Of a stretch of DNA of 64,000 bases, positions 34,695-44,298 are shown piece by piece. The stretch is from Caballeronia sordidicola. GTDB lineage: Bacteria > Pseudomonadota > Gammaproteobacteria > Burkholderiales > Burkholderiaceae. The stretch is taken from NCBI RefSeq assembly GCF_001544455.2, contig NZ_FCOC02000002.1, positions 62,001-126,000 of the forward strand. Direction: 5' to 3'. Numbering within the stretch: the first letter of the stretch is position 1; every line of letters begins with the position of its first letter. Under the pieces are notes generated by a model. That model had not been told where the DNA came from. It made no database searches and saw nothing but the letters and a program-made list of their open reading frames with translations. The translations under genes were made by a program, and so were the position numbers.

Positions 34695-37568
34695 ATGGAA
34701 GAAATTCGTATTCGTGGGGCTCGCACCCACAATCTCAAAAACATCAATCTCGACTTGCCGCGTCACAAGCTGATCGTGATTACGGGCTTGTCAGGTTCGG
34801 GGAAATCGTCGCTCGCCTTTGACACGCTCTACGCGGAAGGCCAGCGCCGTTACGTGGAAAGTCTCTCCGCCTACGCTCGCCAGTTCCTGCAGTTGATGGA
34901 AAAGCCGGACGTGGACCTGATCGAGGGTTTGTCGCCGGCAATTTCGATCGAACAGAAGGCGACTTCGCATAATCCGCGCTCCACGGTGGGCACCGTCACC
35001 GAGATTCACGACTACCTGCGGTTGCTGTTTGCCCGCGTCGGTACGCCGCACTGTCCGGATCATCACATTCCGCTGGAAGCCCAAAGCGTGTCGCAAATGG
35101 TCGACGCCGCGCTCGCCATGCCCGAGGAAACCAAGCTGATGATCCTCGCGCCCGTGGTCGCGGATCGCAAGGGCGAGCACACCGAGTTGTTCGAAGCCAT
35201 GCAGGCGCAGGGTTTTATCCGCTTTCGCGTGCGCTCGGGCGGCGGCACGGCGAATGAAGGCGTCGCGAAGATCTACGAGATCGAGTCGCTGCCGAAGCTG
35301 AAAAAGAACGATAAACATACTATCGATGTCGTCATCGACCGCTTGAAGGTTCGGCCGGACATGAAGCAGCGGCTGGCGGAATCGTTCGAAACCGCGTTGC
35401 GCCTGGCCGATGGCCGAGCAATCGCGCTCGAAATGGATTCGGAGCGCGAGCATTTATATAGCTCGAAATTCGCCTGCCCGATCTGCTCGTACTCGCTGCA
35501 GGAACTCGAGCCGCGCCTGTTCTCGTTCAACAACCCCATGGGCGCGTGCCCGGAATGCGACGGCCTTGGACAGATCACGTTCTTCGACCCGAAGCGTGTG
35601 GTCGCGCATCCGTCATTGTCCCTGGCGGCGGGCGCGGTAAAAGGCTGGGACCGGCGCAACCAGTTCTATTTCCAGATGCTGCAAAGCCTGGCGTCGTTCT
35701 TCGAATTCGATCTCGATGCCGCGTTCGAGGACCTGCCCGAAAAGGTCCGAAAGATCCTGCTGTTCGGTTCCGGCAAGCAGGTGATTCCGTTTTCGTACAT
35801 CAACGAGCGTGGCCGCACGACTGTTCGCGAGCATGCGTTCGAAGGGATTATCCCGAGTCTGGAGCGCCGCTACAAGGAAACGGATTCCGCGGCGGTGCGC
35901 GAGGAATTATCGAAATATCAGAACAACCAAGCGTGTCCGGCGTGCGAAGGCACGCGGCTGCGCACGGAAGCGCGCAACGTGAAGCTCGGCACGGGCGAGC
36001 ATGCGCGGGCCATTTACGAAGTGAGCGGCTGGCCGCTGCGCGATACGCTCGGCTATTTCCAGACGCTGCGGCTGGAAGGCTCGAAGGCCGAGATCGCGGA
36101 TCGGGTCATCAAGGAAATCGTCGCGCGGCTGACGTTCCTGAATAACGTCGGGCTGGATTATTTGTCGCTGGAACGCAGCGCGGAGACGCTTTCGGGCGGC
36201 GAAGCGCAGCGCATCCGGCTCGCGTCGCAGATCGGCTCGGGCCTGACCGGCGTGATGTACGTGCTGGATGAACCGTCCATCGGCTTGCATCAGCGGGATA
36301 ACGACCGGCTGATCGATACCCTCAAGCATCTGCGCGACATCGGCAATTCGGTGATCGTGGTCGAGCACGACGAAGACATGATCCGCATGGCCGATTATGT
36401 GGTCGACATGGGTCCGGGCGCGGGCGTGCATGGCGGCGAGATTGTCTCGCAAGGCACGGCAAAGCATGTCCAGAACGACCCGAACTCAATGACCGGTCAG
36501 TATTTGTCGGGCAAACGCAGCATCAGCTATTCGACCGACCGCACGCCGCCCGACGAACGGCGGCTGCGGATCATCGAAGCATATGGCAACAACCTGAAAA
36601 ACGTTTCGCTCGACTTGCCAGTTGGCTTGCTGACGTGCGTGACCGGCGTATCGGGCTCGGGCAAGTCCACGCTTATCAACGACACGCTGTATCACGCCGT
36701 CTCGCAGCATCTGTACGGATCGGCGACCGAGCCCGCGCCTTACGAAGCCATTGAAGGGCTTGAGCATTTCGACAAGGTCATCAACGTCGATCAATCGCCG
36801 ATTGGCCGCACGCCGCGCTCGAATCCGGCGACCTATACCGGTCTTTTCACGCCGATCCGTGAGTTGTTCGCGGGCGTGCCGGCATCGAAGGAACGGGGTT
36901 ACGATCCCGGCCGGTTCTCGTTCAACGTGAAGGGCGGCCGCTGCGAGGCCTGTCAGGGCGACGGCGTGCTGAAAGTGGAGATGCACTTTCTACCCGATGT
37001 GTACGTGCCTTGCGACGTCTGCCACGGCAAGCGCTACAACCGCGAGACGCTCGAAGTCCAGTACAAGGGCAAGAATATCCACGAAGTGCTCGACCTGACT
37101 GTTGAAGCGGCGTACGAGTTCTTCAAGCCGGTCCCGATCGTCGCGCGGAAGCTCAAAACCTTGCTCGACGTCGGTCTGGGTTATATCCGCCTCGGCCAGT
37201 CGGCGACCACGCTTTCAGGCGGCGAGGCCCAGCGCGTGAAGCTTTCGCTGGAACTGAGCAAGCGTGACACGGGTCGGACTCTCTATATTCTCGACGAACC
37301 GACGACCGGATTGCATTTCCACGATATCGCGCTGCTGCTCGAAGTAATTCACCGCCTGCGCGATCAGGGTAATACTGTCGTAATCATCGAGCATAATCTG
37401 GATGTAATCAAAACCGCCGACTGGGTGATCGACCTGGGTCCCGAAGGCGGCGCGGGCGGCGGCCAGATCATCGCGCAGGGGACGCCCGAGCAGGTTGCCA
37501 AATCGAAGTCCAGTTTTACCGGCCGGTATCTCGCGCCCTTGCTGCAACGGCCGAGATCGGCTGCATGA
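34695..37568 (+). CDS. uvrA: UvrA, excinuclease ABC subunit A
   Basis: DNA-damage recognition ATPase of nucleotide excision repair; the dimer loads UvrB at lesions. The 957-residue length is typical. Two ABC modules are visible. The first has Walker [19 protein letters not shown] and signature [18 protein letters not shown] with Walker [15 protein letters not shown]. The second has [15 protein letters not shown] and [16 protein letters not shown]. Zinc-binding Cys pairs CPICSYS...CPECDGLG and CEACQGDG...[10 protein letters not shown] are intact. It is divergent from the MFS-ssb pair. Confidence 0.98.
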   Translation: MEEIRIRGARTHNLKNINLDLPRHKLIVITGLSGSGKSSLAFDTLYAEGQRRYVESLSAYARQFLQLMEKPDVDLIEGLSPAISIEQKATSHNPRSTVGTVTEIHDYLRLLFARVGTPHCPDHHIPLEAQSVSQMVDAALAMPEETKLMILAPVVADRKGEHTELFEAMQAQGFIRFRVRSGGGTANEGVAKIYEIESLPKLKKNDKHTIDVVIDRLKVRPDMKQRLAESFETALRLADGRAIALEMDSEREHLYSSKFACPICSYSLQELEPRLFSFNNPMGACPECDGLGQITFFDPKRVVAHPSLSLAAGAVKGWDRRNQFYFQMLQSLASFFEFDLDAAFEDLPEKVRKILLFGSGKQVIPFSYINERGRTTVREHAFEGIIPSLERRYKETDSAAVREELSKYQNNQACPACEGTRLRTEARNVKLGTGEHARAIYEVSGWPLRDTLGYFQTLRLEGSKAEIADRVIKEIVARLTFLNNVGLDYLSLERSAETLSGGEAQRIRLASQIGSGLTGVMYVLDEPSIGLHQRDNDRLIDTLKHLRDIGNSVIVVEHDEDMIRMADYVVDMGPGAGVHGGEIVSQGTAKHVQNDPNSMTGQYLSGKRSISYSTDRTPPDERRLRIIEAYGNNLKNVSLDLPVGLLTCVTGVSGSGKSTLINDTLYHAVSQHLYGSATEPAPYEAIEGLEHFDKVINVDQSPIGRTPRSNPATYTGLFTPIRELFAGVPASKERGYDPGRFSFNVKGGRCEACQGDGVLKVEMHFLPDVYVPCDVCHGKRYNRETLEVQYKGKNIHEVLDLTVEAAYEFFKPVPIVARKLKTLLDVGLGYIRLGQSATTLSGGEAQRVKLSLELSKRDTGRTLYILDEPTTGLHFHDIALLLEVIHRLRDQGNTVVIIEHNLDVIKTADWVIDLGPEGGAGGGQIIAQGTPEQVAKSKSSFTGRYLAPLLQRPRSAA

Positions 37569-37597
37569 CGAACAAGCACAACCCGCAACCTTGAGCC

Positions 37598-37613
37598 GGC
37601 CCGTTATCGGGCC
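37598..37613 (+). terminator. Hairpin after uvrA
   Basis: GGCCCG-TTAT-CGGGCC, a 6-bp perfect stem 29 bases after the uvrA stop, without a clear T run. It may be a weak terminator or an mRNA 3'-end stabiliser. Confidence 0.35.
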
Positions 37614-37656
37614 GTAGCACTCTGTAACCCGTTCGCGGCAGGAGACCGAAGGATTC

Positions 37657-38730
37657 ATGGCAAAGCGCAACGAAGCGGCCGAGAACAGGCCCGCAGTCCG
37701 GCCGGTCCGGCTGACGAGCGACATGAGCATGCCGAAACTGTCCGCGGTGGAAATCGGCAGTTATCTTGTCGCGTTCGCCGGCATGTTCGCGGTGCTGCAT
37801 CTGCAACTGCTCGGCGCGCTGCTGGCCGGCATGCTCGTGTTCCAGCTCGTGCACACCATTGCGCCGGTCATCGAAAAAACGATGACGAGCGGACGCGCCC
37901 GCTGGGTCGCGGTCGTGATTCTGGCCGTGGTCATAGTGGGCGGGCTGGCGGGTGCGACGGTCGCAACCATCGATCATTTTCAGCGCGATGTCCCGAGCGT
38001 CCAGAAACTGCTCGATCAACTCATGATGATCACGTCGCACGCCCGTCTGCAGGTGCCAAACTGGATTGCGAACTACCTTCCTGTCGATTCCGAGCAGATG
38101 AAGGACAAGGCGACCGACCTCATGCAGAAACACGCCGCCATGCTGCAGCAGGGCGGCAAGGACGCGGCGCGCGGGTTCGGACACGTGCTGATCGGGATGA
38201 TCATTGGCGCGATCATCGCCGTGGGCACGCCGCGCACAACGCATCGGCTGCCGCTTTCCACAGCGCTCGTCACGCGTGTGACGCGGTTCTCGGAGGCGTT
38301 TCGCCGTATTGTTTTCGCGCAGGTGAAAATATCCGCCATTAACGCCGCATTCACCGCTTTATATTTGCTGGTCGCATTGCCGCTGTTTCACGAGCGGCTG
38401 CCGTTATCGAAAACGCTGGTGATGGTGACGTTTATTGTCGGATTGTTGCCGGTCATCGGGAATCTGATTTCCAACGCGCTGATCGTCGCTATCTCGCTTT
38501 CCGTGTCGTTCGGAACGGCAGTGGCTTCGCTTGGGTTTCTGATCGTCATTCACAAACTCGAATACTTCCTGAATGCGCGAATCATTGGCGGGCAGATTGA
38601 AGCGCGCGCGTGGGAACTGCTGTTGGCAATGCTTGCCATGGAAGCCGCGTTCGGCCTTCCGGGCGTAATCGCTGCGCCGATTTTCTATGCTTACATCAAG
38701 CGCGAACTGGTTTATCTGAGACTGGTTTAG
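37657..38730 (+). CDS. AI-2E family transporter (PerM/YdiK-like)
   Basis: A 357-residue permease of the AI-2E/PerM superfamily with about 8 membrane segments: VEIGSYLVAFAGMFAVLHL, VAVVILAVVIVGGLAGATVA, HVLIGMIIGAIIAVG, and the C-terminal block with LEYFLNARIIGGQIEARAWE, the family signature. Members export varied small molecules or exchange Na+/H+; the substrate cannot be inferred. It follows uvrA by 88 bases on the same strand and converges with purU. Confidence 0.9.
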   Translation: MAKRNEAAENRPAVRPVRLTSDMSMPKLSAVEIGSYLVAFAGMFAVLHLQLLGALLAGMLVFQLVHTIAPVIEKTMTSGRARWVAVVILAVVIVGGLAGATVATIDHFQRDVPSVQKLLDQLMMITSHARLQVPNWIANYLPVDSEQMKDKATDLMQKHAAMLQQGGKDAARGFGHVLIGMIIGAIIAVGTPRTTHRLPLSTALVTRVTRFSEAFRRIVFAQVKISAINAAFTALYLLVALPLFHERLPLSKTLVMVTFIVGLLPVIGNLISNALIVAISLSVSFGTAVASLGFLIVIHKLEYFLNARIIGGQIEARAWELLLAMLAMEAAFGLPGVIAAPIFYAYIKRELVYLRLV

Positions 38731-38791
38731 CTCAATGGTTTAACTCGAGAAACTGACGGCGCTTGAATGCAAGTTCCGCCAGCTTTTCGAT

Positions 38792-39661
38792 TTATTTGAA
38801 CACCACCGTCTTGCTGCCGTTCAGGACGATCCTGTGCTCGACGTGCCAGCGCACCGCGCGCGCGAGCGTCACGCATTCCACGTCACGGCCGATCGCCGTC
38901 AACTGATCCGGCGCCATGCTGTGGTCCACACGCTCCACTTCCTGTTCGATAATCGGGCCTTCATCCAGATCCGTTGTCACGTAATGCGCAGTCGCGCCGA
39001 TCAACTTCACGCCGCGATCGAACGCCTGGTAATAAGGCTTCGCGCCCTTGAAACTCGGCAGGAACGAATGATGGATATTGATCGCCCGGCCATTGAGCGC
39101 GGTGCACAATTCAGGCGACAGTATCTGCATATAGCGGGCGAGCACGACCAGATCGATCTTGTTCTGTTCCACGATTTCCAGCACGCGCGCTTCCTGCGAA
39201 GCCTTGGCTTCGGGCGTCGACGCCATCAGCGGCAAATGATGAAACGGGACGTCATAGCTTGCGGCGAGTTGATAGAACTCCCGATGATTCGAAACAATCG
39301 CCGGAATTTCGATCGCGAGTTGTCCCGTGCGATACCGGAACAGCAAATCGTTCAGGCAATGCCCGATCTTCGACACCATGATCATGACGCGCGGTTTGAC
39401 CGATGCATCGTGCAGTTCCCATTTCATGCCGAACTGATCGGCAAGCGGACTGAACGACGTACGCAATGCTTCAAGCCCCGGGTCGCCGCCGACTTGCTGG
39501 AAATGCACGCGCATGAAGAACTCGCCGGTGTGGCTGTCGCCGAATTGCGCCGAGTCCAGGATGTTGCTGCCAAGGTCGAACAGGAATCCGGACACCGCAT
39601 GCACGATCCCCGGACGATCCGGACACGACAACTTCAAGATAAAACTATGTTCGGTCGACAT
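38792..39661 (-). CDS. purU: PurU, formyltetrahydrofolate deformylase
   Basis: Hydrolyses 10-formyltetrahydrofolate to formate and tetrahydrofolate, balancing the one-carbon pool. The 289 residues comprise an N-terminal ACT domain (SCPDRPGIVHAVSGFLFDLG) and a formyltransferase-like domain. The domain carries the catalytic Asn-His region NIHHSFLPSFKGAKPY and the Asp in DLDEGPII. The ACT domain suggests amino-acid (methionine/glycine-type) control, as in other PurU. The Nudix gene lies 24 bases upstream on the same strand. Confidence 0.96.
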   Translation of the reverse strand: MSTEHSFILKLSCPDRPGIVHAVSGFLFDLGSNILDSAQFGDSHTGEFFMRVHFQQVGGDPGLEALRTSFSPLADQFGMKWELHDASVKPRVMIMVSKIGHCLNDLLFRYRTGQLAIEIPAIVSNHREFYQLAASYDVPFHHLPLMASTPEAKASQEARVLEIVEQNKIDLVVLARYMQILSPELCTALNGRAINIHHSFLPSFKGAKPYYQAFDRGVKLIGATAHYVTTDLDEGPIIEQEVERVDHSMAPDQLTAIGRDVECVTLARAVRWHVEHRIVLNGSKTVVFK

Positions 39662-39685
39662 GAACCGATACTCCTTTGAAATATT

Positions 39686-40531
39686 TCATAGCACGGGCGG
39701 CGAAAAAACCGCCTGCATGCCTTCGCACGCTTCTTCGTCTATCCATTGGCGGCGCAGCAGGCAATCGAGCGTGGCGAGACTGGCGTCGACAGTAAGCGCG
39801 CCCTCTTCTATCCATCGCGCAACTTCGTCTATCCGCGCAAGGCTGTGTTCGCCAACCTCGCCGTCCTGGTTGTGTGGCGCGAAGTCCGCCGGCAGGGTCA
39901 GGTCGAAAACGTAGATTTGTTCGGCCTGAGTACCTTCGGGTAGCGATTGCAGCACGTGGAATACACGTCCGGATATTGCTTTTGCAGCCAGGTCCGCCGA
40001 CATGCCGGCTTCTTCCCAGCACTCTTTTGCTAGCGTTTCCTCAATCCCCATTCCCCAGCCAATACCACCCGCCACCACGTTGTCGAGCATGCCAGGGTCG
40101 GTCGCTTTGGTCTCGCTGCGGCGCGCTATCCAGAGGTTTGGCGCGTGGCCCCGTTCTTCCACGATACCGTTTAGATGCACCGCGTATGTCATTGTGCCGA
40201 AGAAACGCGAGGCCGCACGTTCTATGAATGCCAAGGGTTCTGCGTCGAAAGTATTGCGGATCGCGTATGTTTCGTTGCGCCAGCCCGGGATGCGGCCGTC
40301 AGCGGCGAGCATGCCAATTACCGCGCCTAACGCGGCGCTTCGGGCTTCTAACGTTTCGAAGTTTTCGGATAGGTGGATCGAGGTTTCTTTGATCTCGAAT
40401 ACATCTGGCCATGGGTTTAATGCAGACACGTCCGTGCGGCGGATCCAGCCGATTCGCTCCCCAGCGATGTAAAACGGCAAATGCGCCGATGCATCGAAGT
40501 TGCGCGCTGCTTTGATCGCTGGAAGAAGCAT
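39686..40531 (-). CDS. Nudix-fold DUF4743 protein
   Basis: A 281-residue protein with an N-terminal DUF4743 domain (~1-120; FYIAGERIGWIRRTDV) and a C-terminal Nudix domain. The Nudix box is a variant, GGIGWGMGIEETLAKECWEEAG. It keeps the metal-binding K-E-x2-EE-x-G part, but the first half differs in spacing from the classic box, as in yeast TNR3-type proteins. Relatives act on oxidised thiamine diphosphate or other nucleoside diphosphate derivatives; the substrate here is inference. Same strand as purU, 24 bases upstream. Confidence 0.85.
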   Translation of the reverse strand: MLLPAIKAARNFDASAHLPFYIAGERIGWIRRTDVSALNPWPDVFEIKETSIHLSENFETLEARSAALGAVIGMLAADGRIPGWRNETYAIRNTFDAEPLAFIERAASRFFGTMTYAVHLNGIVEERGHAPNLWIARRSETKATDPGMLDNVVAGGIGWGMGIEETLAKECWEEAGMSADLAAKAISGRVFHVLQSLPEGTQAEQIYVFDLTLPADFAPHNQDGEVGEHSLARIDEVARWIEEGALTVDASLATLDCLLRRQWIDEEACEGMQAVFSPPVL

Positions 40532-40589
40532 TTTTTTGTTAGGCTCCGGCTGATTAAAAGGCGGGGATTGTACAGCGTGGTCTTGCGTA

Positions 40590-40875
40590 GGTTCTTCTGC
40601 TGCTCAGGCTTTCGCGTGTTTCGTTTTGGCTCATTTCTTTAGCACTTTTAGCCACTGTCCGTGGCGGGACTTCATTTCTTTTTCCAACGGCGAAAAAGAA
40701 ACGAAGCAAAGAAAACGCCTTTCAACCGCTAACTCTTAAGTGTCCCGAGCGTGCAGTTTTATCTGCTTGGGACCTCAAAAGAACCGTTGCCGCCATAACC
40801 ACCAACACCTGAAACCCTCCCCCTCCGAATTCCTACATCCATACGCTTCGCCATCAGCGCTCTCGGGCAAGCTCT
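40590..40875 (+). repeat. Interspersed ~270-bp repeat, copy C
   Basis: Third copy of the 9070/9428 repeat, in the 364-base gap between the Nudix and LysE genes. The core at 40650-40721 is identical to those of A and B. The A/T hairpin TTTCTTTTTC/GAAAAAGAAA and the downstream TCCCGAGC/GCTTGGGA hairpin (one wobble) are present. The outer ~200 bases have diverged from A and B by substitutions. Nothing else is seen in this gap. Confidence 0.85.
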
Positions 40876-40895
40876 TTTGCTTCTGCGCGTTTTCT

Positions 40896-41510
40896 TTAAT
40901 CTTTTATCGCTACGCGGATTCCTAATCCTATGAAGGTCGCGCCCGCTAACCTGTCCAACCATATGCCTACCTTCGGGCGGCGCTTCAAATATGCTCCAAT
41001 CATTCCCGCCGCCACGCCAAACACCGAGAACACCACGACCGTCTGGAGCATGAATACTCCGCCCAATTCGAACATCTGCAACATCACACTTTGCACTCCG
41101 TGCGGATTTACGAACTGCGGCAGGAATACGATGAAAAATAACGTCACCTTCGGATTCAACAGATTGCCAATCACGCTCTGACGAAATACCACCGTCAACG
41201 GCTGGCTCGGCCGCTCATGCGCACTCGATAACCCCTTGCTCCGAATCGCCTTGATTCCAATCCAGATCAAATAGGCCGCACCCGCCAATTTCACAACCTC
41301 AAAAGCAATCGGCGATGACTTCAATAACGCCGCCACACCCAGTGCGGCCAGCGTCGTGTGAAACGAAATGCCCGCCGCAAAACCTAATGCCGCGACCAGT
41401 CCAGCCGCACGCCCCTGCGATATTCCCCGCGCCAACACTTGCAGGTTATCGGGCCCCGGCGCAGCCGTTATTGCTATGGACGCCGCAAGAAACAAAAGGA
41501 AATTTGGCAT
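40896..41510 (-). CDS. LysE/RhtB family amino-acid exporter
   Basis: A 204-residue inner-membrane exporter with about 6 membrane segments. Family signatures are ITAAPGPDNLQVLARGISQG, the helix-2 GLVAALGFAAGISFHT, AYLIWIGIKAIRSKG and FRQSVIGNLLNPKVTLFF. LysE/RhtB proteins export basic amino acids, homoserine or threonine. Downstream of apt by 18 bases on the same strand, so apt and this gene are probably co-transcribed from the Kef-type antiporter side. Confidence 0.93.
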   Translation of the reverse strand: MPNFLLFLAASIAITAAPGPDNLQVLARGISQGRAAGLVAALGFAAGISFHTTLAALGVAALLKSSPIAFEVVKLAGAAYLIWIGIKAIRSKGLSSAHERPSQPLTVVFRQSVIGNLLNPKVTLFFIVFLPQFVNPHGVQSVMLQMFELGGVFMLQTVVVFSVFGVAAGMIGAYLKRRPKVGIWLDRLAGATFIGLGIRVAIKD

Positions 41511-41528
41511 GGTTTCAAGACGCTCCCA

Positions 41529-42104
41529 TCAATGGCCGTCGAATTCGCAAACCGTGAATAATGGCAACCCGGATTCGCGCAGCAATTTCGATCCGCCCAG
41601 CGCCGGCAAATCAACTATCGCCGCACCCTCCACCACCACCGCGCCCAACCGCTCCAGCAGGATCTTGCCGGCCATCATCGTGCCGCCGGTCGCAATCAAG
41701 TCATCCACAATCACCACGCGCTCGCCAGGCTTGCACGCGTCTTCATGGATCTCGACAGTCGCGCTGCCGTACTCAAGCTCGTACAACTGCGACAAGGTCT
41801 TGTACGGCAACTTCCCCTTCTTACGGATCGGCACGAAACCCAGACTCAATTCATAAGCGAGAATCGGCCCGATAATAAAACCACGCGCATCAAGTCCCGC
41901 AATCGTGTCAATGCGCGCATCTATATAGCGCTGCACCAGCAGATCAATCAACGTGCGCAACGCACGCCGGTCCTGCAACACAGGCGTGATATCGCGGAAT
42001 TGCACGCCGGGTTGCGGCCAGTCGGGAACGGTGCGGATTCGCTCGCGGATGAAACTCGCGGGATTGGACAAGGCGGGCGCCACCGGCGCTGCGATTGAGG
42101 ACAT
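41529..42104 (-). CDS. apt: Adenine phosphoribosyltransferase
   Basis: Converts adenine and PRPP to AMP in purine salvage. The 191-residue protein has the PRPP-binding motif [14 protein letters not shown], the type-I PRTase core ([36 protein letters not shown]) and [10 protein letters not shown] in the flexible loop. The start precedes the family N-terminus by about 10 residues. It lies 18 bases after the antiporter stop and 18 bases before the LysE gene. Confidence 0.97.
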   Translation of the reverse strand: MSSIAAPVAPALSNPASFIRERIRTVPDWPQPGVQFRDITPVLQDRRALRTLIDLLVQRYIDARIDTIAGLDARGFIIGPILAYELSLGFVPIRKKGKLPYKTLSQLYELEYGSATVEIHEDACKPGERVVIVDDLIATGGTMMAGKILLERLGAVVVEGAAIVDLPALGGSKLLRESGLPLFTVCEFDGH

Positions 42105-42122
42105 GTTCTCTCCGGAAAAACG

Positions 42123-44126
42123 TCAGGCTGCCGCGCCCGCACGGCGATTGCGCGACAACCGCTCTTCAGCCCGCTGCAGCGCTTCAGGCAAACCGCGCAG
42201 CACGACAATATCGCTCGCGCGCAACTTGGTGTCAGGATCAGGCTCCACGCCACGAATCCCATGCCGCCGAATCGCCGTCACCTCGACGCCATCATCGACC
42301 AGCCCAAGTTCGTCAAGCGTACGGCCGACGGCGTCGGCGTTTTCGTCGACGGGAACCGATTGTAGCCGCACCTGCTCCCGGCGTTCCTCGTCATCGGTAT
42401 CATCCGCGCCGTGAAAATAGCCGCGCAGCAAGCTGTAACGCTCGTCCCGCATCTCTTCCACACGACGCACCACGCGACGCATCGGCACACCCATCAGCAC
42501 GAGCGTATGCGAAGCCAGCATCAAGCTGCCTTCCACGATCTCCGGAATCACTTCCGTCGCGCCCGATGCAATCAGCTTCTCAAGGTCGGCGTCGTCGACG
42601 GTACGCACAATGGTCGGCAACGTGGGCTCCAGTTCGTGAATGCTGTGCAACACACGCAACGCGGACGGCGTATTCGCAAACGTGATGGCGACCGTCGCCG
42701 CCCGATGCAAACCGGCCGCGACCAGCGCCTCGCGCCGCCCGGCGTCGCCGTACACCACGCTTTCACCCGCCGCGGCGGCCGCCGTCACGCGATCGGGATC
42801 CAGGTCGAGCGCAACGTAAGACAAGCCTTCGTGCTCAAGCATGCGCGCCAGGTTCTGCCCCGCGCGGCCGTAGCCGCAAATGATCACGTGGCCACTCTGC
42901 TTCAGGCTTTGCGTGGCAATGCGCGTCATTTGCAACGATTGCCGCAACCATTCCGTCGATGAAAGCCGCAGCACGATCCTGTCGGCGTTCTGGATGATGA
43001 ACGGCGCGGCGAGCATGGAAAGCAGCATCGACGAAAGAATGGCCTGCAGCAGAACAGGCTCGACAAGATGTTTGTCGAGAATCAGGTTCAGCAGCACGAA
43101 ACCGAACTCGCCGGCTTGCGCGAGGTTCAGGCCGGTGCGCATGGCGACACCCGGCGGCGAACCGAAAAGCCGCGCCAGTCCGGTGATCATCACGGCCTTG
43201 AGCAGAATAGGCACGACGAAAAACGTGGCCACGAGAAACGGATGTTCCCAGATCACGCGCGGATTGAGCAGCATGCCGGTCGTCACGAAGAAGAGGCCGA
43301 GCAGCACGTCGCGAAACGGCTTGATGTCCTCTTCCACCTGATGCCGGTAAGGCGTCTCCGCAATCAGCATCCCCGCAATGAAAGCGCCGAGCGCGAGCGA
43401 CAGGCCGAATTTATCGGTGATGAACGCGGCGCCCAGCGTCACCAGCAACAGGTTCAGCATGAAGAGTTCTTGCGAACGCCGGCGCGCCACAATGTTGAAC
43501 CATCGCGTCATGAACTTCTGGCCGATGAACAACAACACCGTCAGCGCAACCACGATCTTCACGGCGGCAATGGCGAGCCAGAACGCCAGTTCCTTCGAAT
43601 TCCCGTTGCCAAATGCCGCAATGATGATCAGGAGCGGCACCACGGCCAGATCTTGGAACAGCAGCACACCGAAGATATTGCGGCCATGCTCGGATTCGAG
43701 TTCGAGCCGTTCGGCGAGCATTTTCGAAACAATCGCGGTGGACGACATGGACAATGCGCCGCCAAGCGCGATGCTCGCTTCCCACGACATGCCGGTCCAG
43801 AAATTCGCGATCCATCCAAACAGCAGCGCGAGCAGGATCGTCCCGCCGACCTGGCTCGCGCCAAGTCCAAACACAATCCTTCGCATCGACCTCAATTTCG
43901 AAAGCGAGAACTCAAGCCCGATGGAAAACATCAGGAACACAACGCCGAATTCGGCGAGATGCTGCGCGCGCTCGCTGTCCGGCGCAATGCCCGCGGCATG
44001 CGGCCCGACAATGATCCCGACCGCCAGATACCCCAGCATGGGCGGCAGGTTGAAAAACCGGAACACGACGACGCCGCCCACTGAACACAGCAGTAACAGC
44101 AACGTCATTTCAAGCGGAGAAGTCAT
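42123..44126 (-). CDS. Monovalent cation:proton antiporter-2 (KefB/YbaL type) with RCK domain
   Basis: A 667-residue CPA2 antiporter. Residues ~1-390 have about 12-13 membrane segments (e.g. MLGYLAVGIIVGPHAAGI, FGVVFLMFSIGLEFSLSKL, LGAFIAGMLIAETPYRHQ). The Rossmann RCK/TrkA-N domain begins HVIICGYGRAGQNLARML (~415). A C-terminal TrkA-C domain ends the protein (DELGLVDDGVEVTAIRRHG). The membrane part exchanges K+ or Na+ for H+, with gating by nucleotide-linked RCK. No KefF/G ancillary oxidoreductase gene is adjacent, so the YbaL-like form is more likely. Divergent from kdsD. Confidence 0.92.
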   Translation of the reverse strand: MTSPLEMTLLLLLCSVGGVVVFRFFNLPPMLGYLAVGIIVGPHAAGIAPDSERAQHLAEFGVVFLMFSIGLEFSLSKLRSMRRIVFGLGASQVGGTILLALLFGWIANFWTGMSWEASIALGGALSMSSTAIVSKMLAERLELESEHGRNIFGVLLFQDLAVVPLLIIIAAFGNGNSKELAFWLAIAAVKIVVALTVLLFIGQKFMTRWFNIVARRRSQELFMLNLLLVTLGAAFITDKFGLSLALGAFIAGMLIAETPYRHQVEEDIKPFRDVLLGLFFVTTGMLLNPRVIWEHPFLVATFFVVPILLKAVMITGLARLFGSPPGVAMRTGLNLAQAGEFGFVLLNLILDKHLVEPVLLQAILSSMLLSMLAAPFIIQNADRIVLRLSSTEWLRQSLQMTRIATQSLKQSGHVIICGYGRAGQNLARMLEHEGLSYVALDLDPDRVTAAAAAGESVVYGDAGRREALVAAGLHRAATVAITFANTPSALRVLHSIHELEPTLPTIVRTVDDADLEKLIASGATEVIPEIVEGSLMLASHTLVLMGVPMRRVVRRVEEMRDERYSLLRGYFHGADDTDDEERREQVRLQSVPVDENADAVGRTLDELGLVDDGVEVTAIRRHGIRGVEPDPDTKLRASDIVVLRGLPEALQRAEERLSRNRRAGAAA

Positions 44127-44286
44127 CCGTCTAGCATCCTCGTTGGTCGTTGGATTGCAGATCGGCCTCCCCGCGCGCTCGAATCAGCGCGGCTGAGGCA
44201 CGACCTGCGTGGGCGGATGAGCGCGGAAGCGCCGCTGGGCAAAAGCCCGGCAGCGCCCGTCCGGCGCGGCATAAAGGTGCCTTTGA

Positions 44287-44292
44287 TATACT
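44287..44292 (+). promoter_or_regulatory. Candidate -10 element of kdsD, implying a near-leaderless mRNA
   Basis: TATACT six bases before the kdsD ATG; transcription would start at or within a base or two of the start codon. No ribosome site is visible before the ATG. No good -35 is present at 16-18 bases. Confidence 0.35.
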
Positions 44293-44298
44293 CCGCGC

